Source of the DNA: a bacterium
GTDB lineage: Bacteria; Chloroflexota; Dormibacteria; UBA8260; Bog-877
Reading direction: 5' to 3'
DNA: 5,764 nucleotides
NCBI GenBank assembly: GCA_021817025.1
Contig: JAKAWF010000239.1
Coordinates: 1 to 5,764 of the forward strand
Shown one piece after another: positions 5,716-5,764 of the stretch. Numbering within the stretch: position 1 is the first letter of the stretch; every line of letters starts with the position of its first letter. The position numbers and the translations under genes are program-made. The notes below the pieces were generated by a model. That model saw only the letters and a list, made by a program, of their open reading frames with translations, was not told the DNA's origin and did no database searches.

Positions 5716-5764
5716 CTATAGTGGTCGTGTGGAGGTGGACGAAACCTTTGTAGGGGGTAAAGAA
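5716..5764 (+). pseudogene. IS1595-family transposase fragment, N-terminus lost
   Basis: The plus strand reads YSGRVEVDETFVGGKE without a stop from the IS3 boundary to the window end. VEVDETFVGGK matches the signature around the first catalytic Asp of IS1595-family (ISXO2-like) transposases, where VEVDETYVGG is nearly invariant. In an intact protein this motif follows an N-terminal zinc-ribbon region of roughly 100 or more residues. Here it abuts the IS3 terminus, and no Cys-rich or IS1595-like sequence is found on the left side of the IS3 element (4325-4380). The gene is therefore cut, by insertion followed by a deletion or rearrangement. Only 16 residues are visible, so the condition of the rest is unknown. 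Confidence 0.75.

Noticed and set aside
1..5764. CRISPR array, tRNA or rRNA
   Set aside because: No regularly spaced direct repeats, no tRNA cloverleaf and no conserved rRNA blocks were seen by eye on either strand.

Overview
The window comes from a high-GC bacterium. It uses GTG and TTG start codons freely behind strong Shine-Dalgarno sequences (GGAGGTG, AAGGAG, GAGGTGAT). A PknB-type kinase with an outside sensor domain sits next to an FHA-winged-helix regulator, and there are IS3 and IS1595 transposase sequences. This mix is common in Chloroflexota and some high-GC Bacillota or Actinomycetota. The phylum is an inference; no rRNA or other marker gene is present.

Bases 1-1600 hold a compact three-gene plus-strand cluster. 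Its members are a gene cut by the left window edge whose C-terminal half looks like a ribbon-helix-helix DNA-binding fold, a 308-residue protein with an OB-fold-like N-terminal part and an HNH/zinc-ribbon-like centre, and a 95-residue Arg/Ala-rich helical protein that starts at TTG. Gaps are only 12-16 bp, so they are probably co-transcribed. The domain types suggest DNA transactions on an accessory or mobile element, but the function is unknown.

Bases 1601-2038 carry no convincing gene. Their main feature is a large imperfect inverted repeat centred near 1848, with a well-matched core at 1769-1932 and weaker symmetry out to about 1724-1977. It lies just upstream of the kinase gene.

Bases 2039-4324 are a two-gene signalling operon. 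The first gene encodes a membrane Ser/Thr kinase with a complete catalytic domain, one transmembrane segment and a beta-rich extracytoplasmic region. The second encodes a protein that joins a phosphothreonine-binding FHA domain to an OmpR/PhoB-type DNA-binding domain. The inferred path is outside signal, kinase, phosphothreonine, FHA docking, then transcription.

Bases 4381-5715 are an apparently intact IS3-family insertion sequence on the minus strand, with orfA and orfB linked by an A9 frameshift site. No target duplication is visible. Directly to its right, the plus strand encodes the first catalytic motif of an IS1595-family transposase, which runs off the window. The N-terminal half of that transposase is not found left of the IS3 element, so the junction looks rearranged.
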